Shown piece after piece: positions 16,015 through 17,466 of a stretch of 17,466 bases of DNA. Both the position numbers and the translations under genes were made by a program. This DNA is from Clostridium sp. UBA6758 (GTDB lineage: Bacteria; Bacillota; Clostridia; Clostridiales; Clostridiaceae): NCBI GenBank assembly GCA_002453475.1, contig DKGY01000082.1:44479-61944 (forward strand), written 5' to 3'. Numbering within the stretch: the first letter of the stretch is position 1; each line of letters begins with the position of its first letter. The notes beneath the pieces are model-generated. The model ran no database searches. It had not been told where the DNA came from and saw only the letters and a program-made list of their open reading frames with translations.

Positions 16015-16849
16015 TTTTTAACCATGCCTCGCAGGTATTCTTCATAAGCATTGTTGTTGTCATAGCTCCTACTCCACCTGGTACCGGGGTTACTAAGCTA
16101 GCCACTTCTATTACTTCATCAAAGTTTACATCACCCTTAACCTTACCTTCAATCATAGTAGTTCCTACATCTATAACTATAGCACCCTCTTTAACAAAAT
16201 CCCTAGTTACAAAGCCTGGTTTTCCTATAGCTGAAACTAAAATATCTGCTTTTTTACAAACACTTTCTATATCTATAGTTTTTGAATGACATATTGTCAC
16301 AGTAGCATTTTCTTTAAGAAGTAAAAAAGCTGCTGGCTTTCCAACTATGTTGCTTCGTCCAATTACTACTGCTTCCTTTCCCTTTATATCTACTTGGGAT
16401 TTAATAAGTTCAAGAACACTTCTAGCCGTACATGGCATGAAAGATTTTTTATCTTTGTACATCTTTCCTAAATTAAAATCTGTAAGCCCATCTACATCCT
16501 TCTCTACATCTACAGCATCTAAAATTCTTTCCTCATTTAATGCTTTTGGAAGAGGTAACTGAATTATTATCCCATCAACAGAATTATCTTCATTTAACTT
16601 TTTAACTTCATCAATAAGCTTATCCTCTGAAATATTTTCTGAAAACATTTTTATTTCGTATAATATTCCAAGCTCCTCACTTACCTTCTTTTGTCCTCTA
16701 GTATAGGAAACAGAACCTCCATCTTCACCAACTATTATTGATACTAGTCTTGGAGGTCTTTTCCCTTCTTTTACTCTGCTTGCAATTAATTCTTTAATTT
16801 CGCTTTTATGCTGAACTGCCAAGTCTTTTCCACTTAATTTTGTTCCCAT
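16004..16849 (-). CDS. folD: Methylenetetrahydrofolate dehydrogenase FolD, catalytic Lys of cyclohydrolase replaced
   Basis: 281 aa of the FolD family, which oxidises methylene- to methenyl-tetrahydrofolate with NADP and usually also hydrolyses methenyl- to formyl-tetrahydrofolate. Seen: VGEDGGSVSYTRGQKK (40-55), QLPLPKAL, EKDVDGLTDFNLGKM, the nucleotide-binding VIGRSNIVGKPAAFLL, and VTPVPGGVGAMTTTM. The usual Y-x-x-x-K holds the catalytic Lys (K54 in E. coli); here the Tyr is Y49 and the +4 residue is Q53. PCTA replaces PCTP and GAMT replaces GPMT. So the cyclohydrolase activity may be weak or lost, with a separate FchA needed. It lies 8 bases after nusB. Confidence 0.95.
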   Translation of the reverse strand: MGTKLSGKDLAVQHKSEIKELIASRVKEGKRPPRLVSIIVGEDGGSVSYTRGQKKVSEELGILYEIKMFSENISEDKLIDEVKKLNEDNSVDGIIIQLPLPKALNEERILDAVDVEKDVDGLTDFNLGKMYKDKKSFMPCTARSVLELIKSQVDIKGKEAVVIGRSNIVGKPAAFLLLKENATVTICHSKTIDIESVCKKADILVSAIGKPGFVTRDFVKEGAIVIDVGTTMIEGKVKGDVNFDEVIEVASLVTPVPGGVGAMTTTMLMKNTCEAWLKNVQ

Positions 16850-16857
16850 AAATACAC

Positions 16858-17259
16858 CTACTTTTTAATTAAATTATTTAATACCCCATTAATAAATGAT
16901 GGCGCATTATCATCTCCATACTTCTTTGCAAGTTCTATAGCTTCATTAATAGTAACTTTGTTTGGAATATCTTCTTCAAATAAGATTTCATAGGATGCCA
17001 TTTTAAGAATAGCTAAGTTCATCTTTGGTAATCTTTCTAATTTCCATTTAACTAAATACTTAGAAATAGTTTCATTTATTTGAGCTTCATTTTCAGATAT
17101 TCCCTTTAATACTCTTATTACATATTCAAAGTCTATATCCTCTATTTTTTCCTCTGTATTTTCACGAAAACTTTCAATAATGTCCACATAACTCTCCTTG
17201 TTAATTGACATTTCAAATACTAACCTGGTTGCTATCTCTCTACTTTTTCTTCTATTCAT
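16858..17259 (-). CDS. nusB: Transcription antitermination factor NusB
   Basis: A 133-aa all-helical RNA-binding protein that joins NusE/S10 on boxA in antitermination complexes for rRNA operons. It has the characteristic N-terminal RRKSREIATRLVFEM and the C-terminal LAILKMASYEILF and KVTINEAIELAKKYGDDNAPSFINGVLN. GGAGG lies 7 bases before ATG 17259. It heads the visible operon. Confidence 0.97.
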   Translation of the reverse strand: MNRRKSREIATRLVFEMSINKESYVDIIESFRENTEEKIEDIDFEYVIRVLKGISENEAQINETISKYLVKWKLERLPKMNLAILKMASYEILFEEDIPNKVTINEAIELAKKYGDDNAPSFINGVLNNLIKK

Positions 17260-17466
17260 ATATATACCTCCATAAAATATATCTTGTTTATTATTTTTCT
17301 CATAAGTTTATTGTAGCTTTTAATAAATGAATTATCTATATAAAACCAATGAAATGGGAGTCTTCTATGTATAAGTTCCTTGTATCTTCTTAATATTATG
17401 TTCTTAAGGCATCTGAAAATAAATAGTAAGTCAAAGATGGAAAGTATATTTTGAGTTAGACAAGGA
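17256..17466 (-). CDS. Possible end of an upstream gene, partial and doubtful
   Basis: A minus-strand frame is open from the window edge for 69 codons and ends in TGA overlapping the nusB start as ATGA, the layout of coupled genes. Against it: the translation (ending NKIYFMEVYI) has almost no Ala or Gly, is rich in Ile, Arg, Phe and Tyr, and matches no family I know. Otherwise I see nothing in this stretch except the nusB ribosome-binding site. Confidence 0.2.
   Translation of the reverse strand, partial: PCLTQNILSIFDLLFIFRCLKNIILRRYKELIHRRLPFHWFYIDNSFIKSYNKLMRKIINKIYFMEVYI

Overview
The window looks like chromosomal DNA of a low-GC, spore-forming clostridium (Firmicutes). Codon use is AT-rich, ribosome-binding sites are strong GGAGG-type, and the gene order nusB-folD-xseA-xseB-ispA-dxs-tlyA-nadK-argR-recN-spoIVB-spo0A is the classic clostridial/bacillary housekeeping-to-sporulation cluster. 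Every gene I support is read on the minus strand, so transcription runs from high to low coordinates. I cannot name the species.

Region 12.3-17.3 kb is a tightly packed operon: nusB (antitermination), folD (one-carbon metabolism), xseA/xseB (exonuclease VII) and ispA (prenyl diphosphate synthase). Next comes about 800 bp without a protein gene, more GC-rich and highly structured. It has two parts. The first, next to ispA, is a two-hairpin element of about 140 bp whose identity I cannot settle. The second is about 590 bp, preceded by an extended -10 promoter and followed at once by a membrane-protein gene with a TTG start and DUF21-like features. Position, size, strand and neighbours match the OLE RNA / OapA ribonucleoprotein locus, and this is the most notable system in the window. 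dxs follows directly, so OLE and OapA sit between the two isoprenoid genes.

Region 5.2-12.3 kb holds dxs, tlyA, nadK, argR and recN, overlapping or a few bases apart, ending at a strong terminator. spoIVB (the sigma-K checkpoint protease) and spo0A (the sporulation master regulator) follow as separate units, each with its own terminator. A perfect 0A box lies upstream of spo0A.

Region 1.2-4.1 kb is an insertion. The last 20 codons or so of spo0A plus its terminator are present twice (4026-4147 and 1240-1361, 122 bp, 4 mismatches, no gaps), flanking about 2.7 kb. Just inside the spo0A-side copy is the wreck of a tyrosine recombinase. The inner DNA holds a second Nudix gene, a membrane-protein gene with a frameshift at a run of seven A, a small ORF of unknown function and a phage-type helix-turn-helix fragment. 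I read this as a decayed integrative element that uses the 3' end of spo0A as its attachment site and supplies a replacement gene end. All four differences between the copies are synonymous, which fits that reading. Beyond it the conserved chromosome resumes with nudF and spoIIM; spoIIM runs off the left edge.
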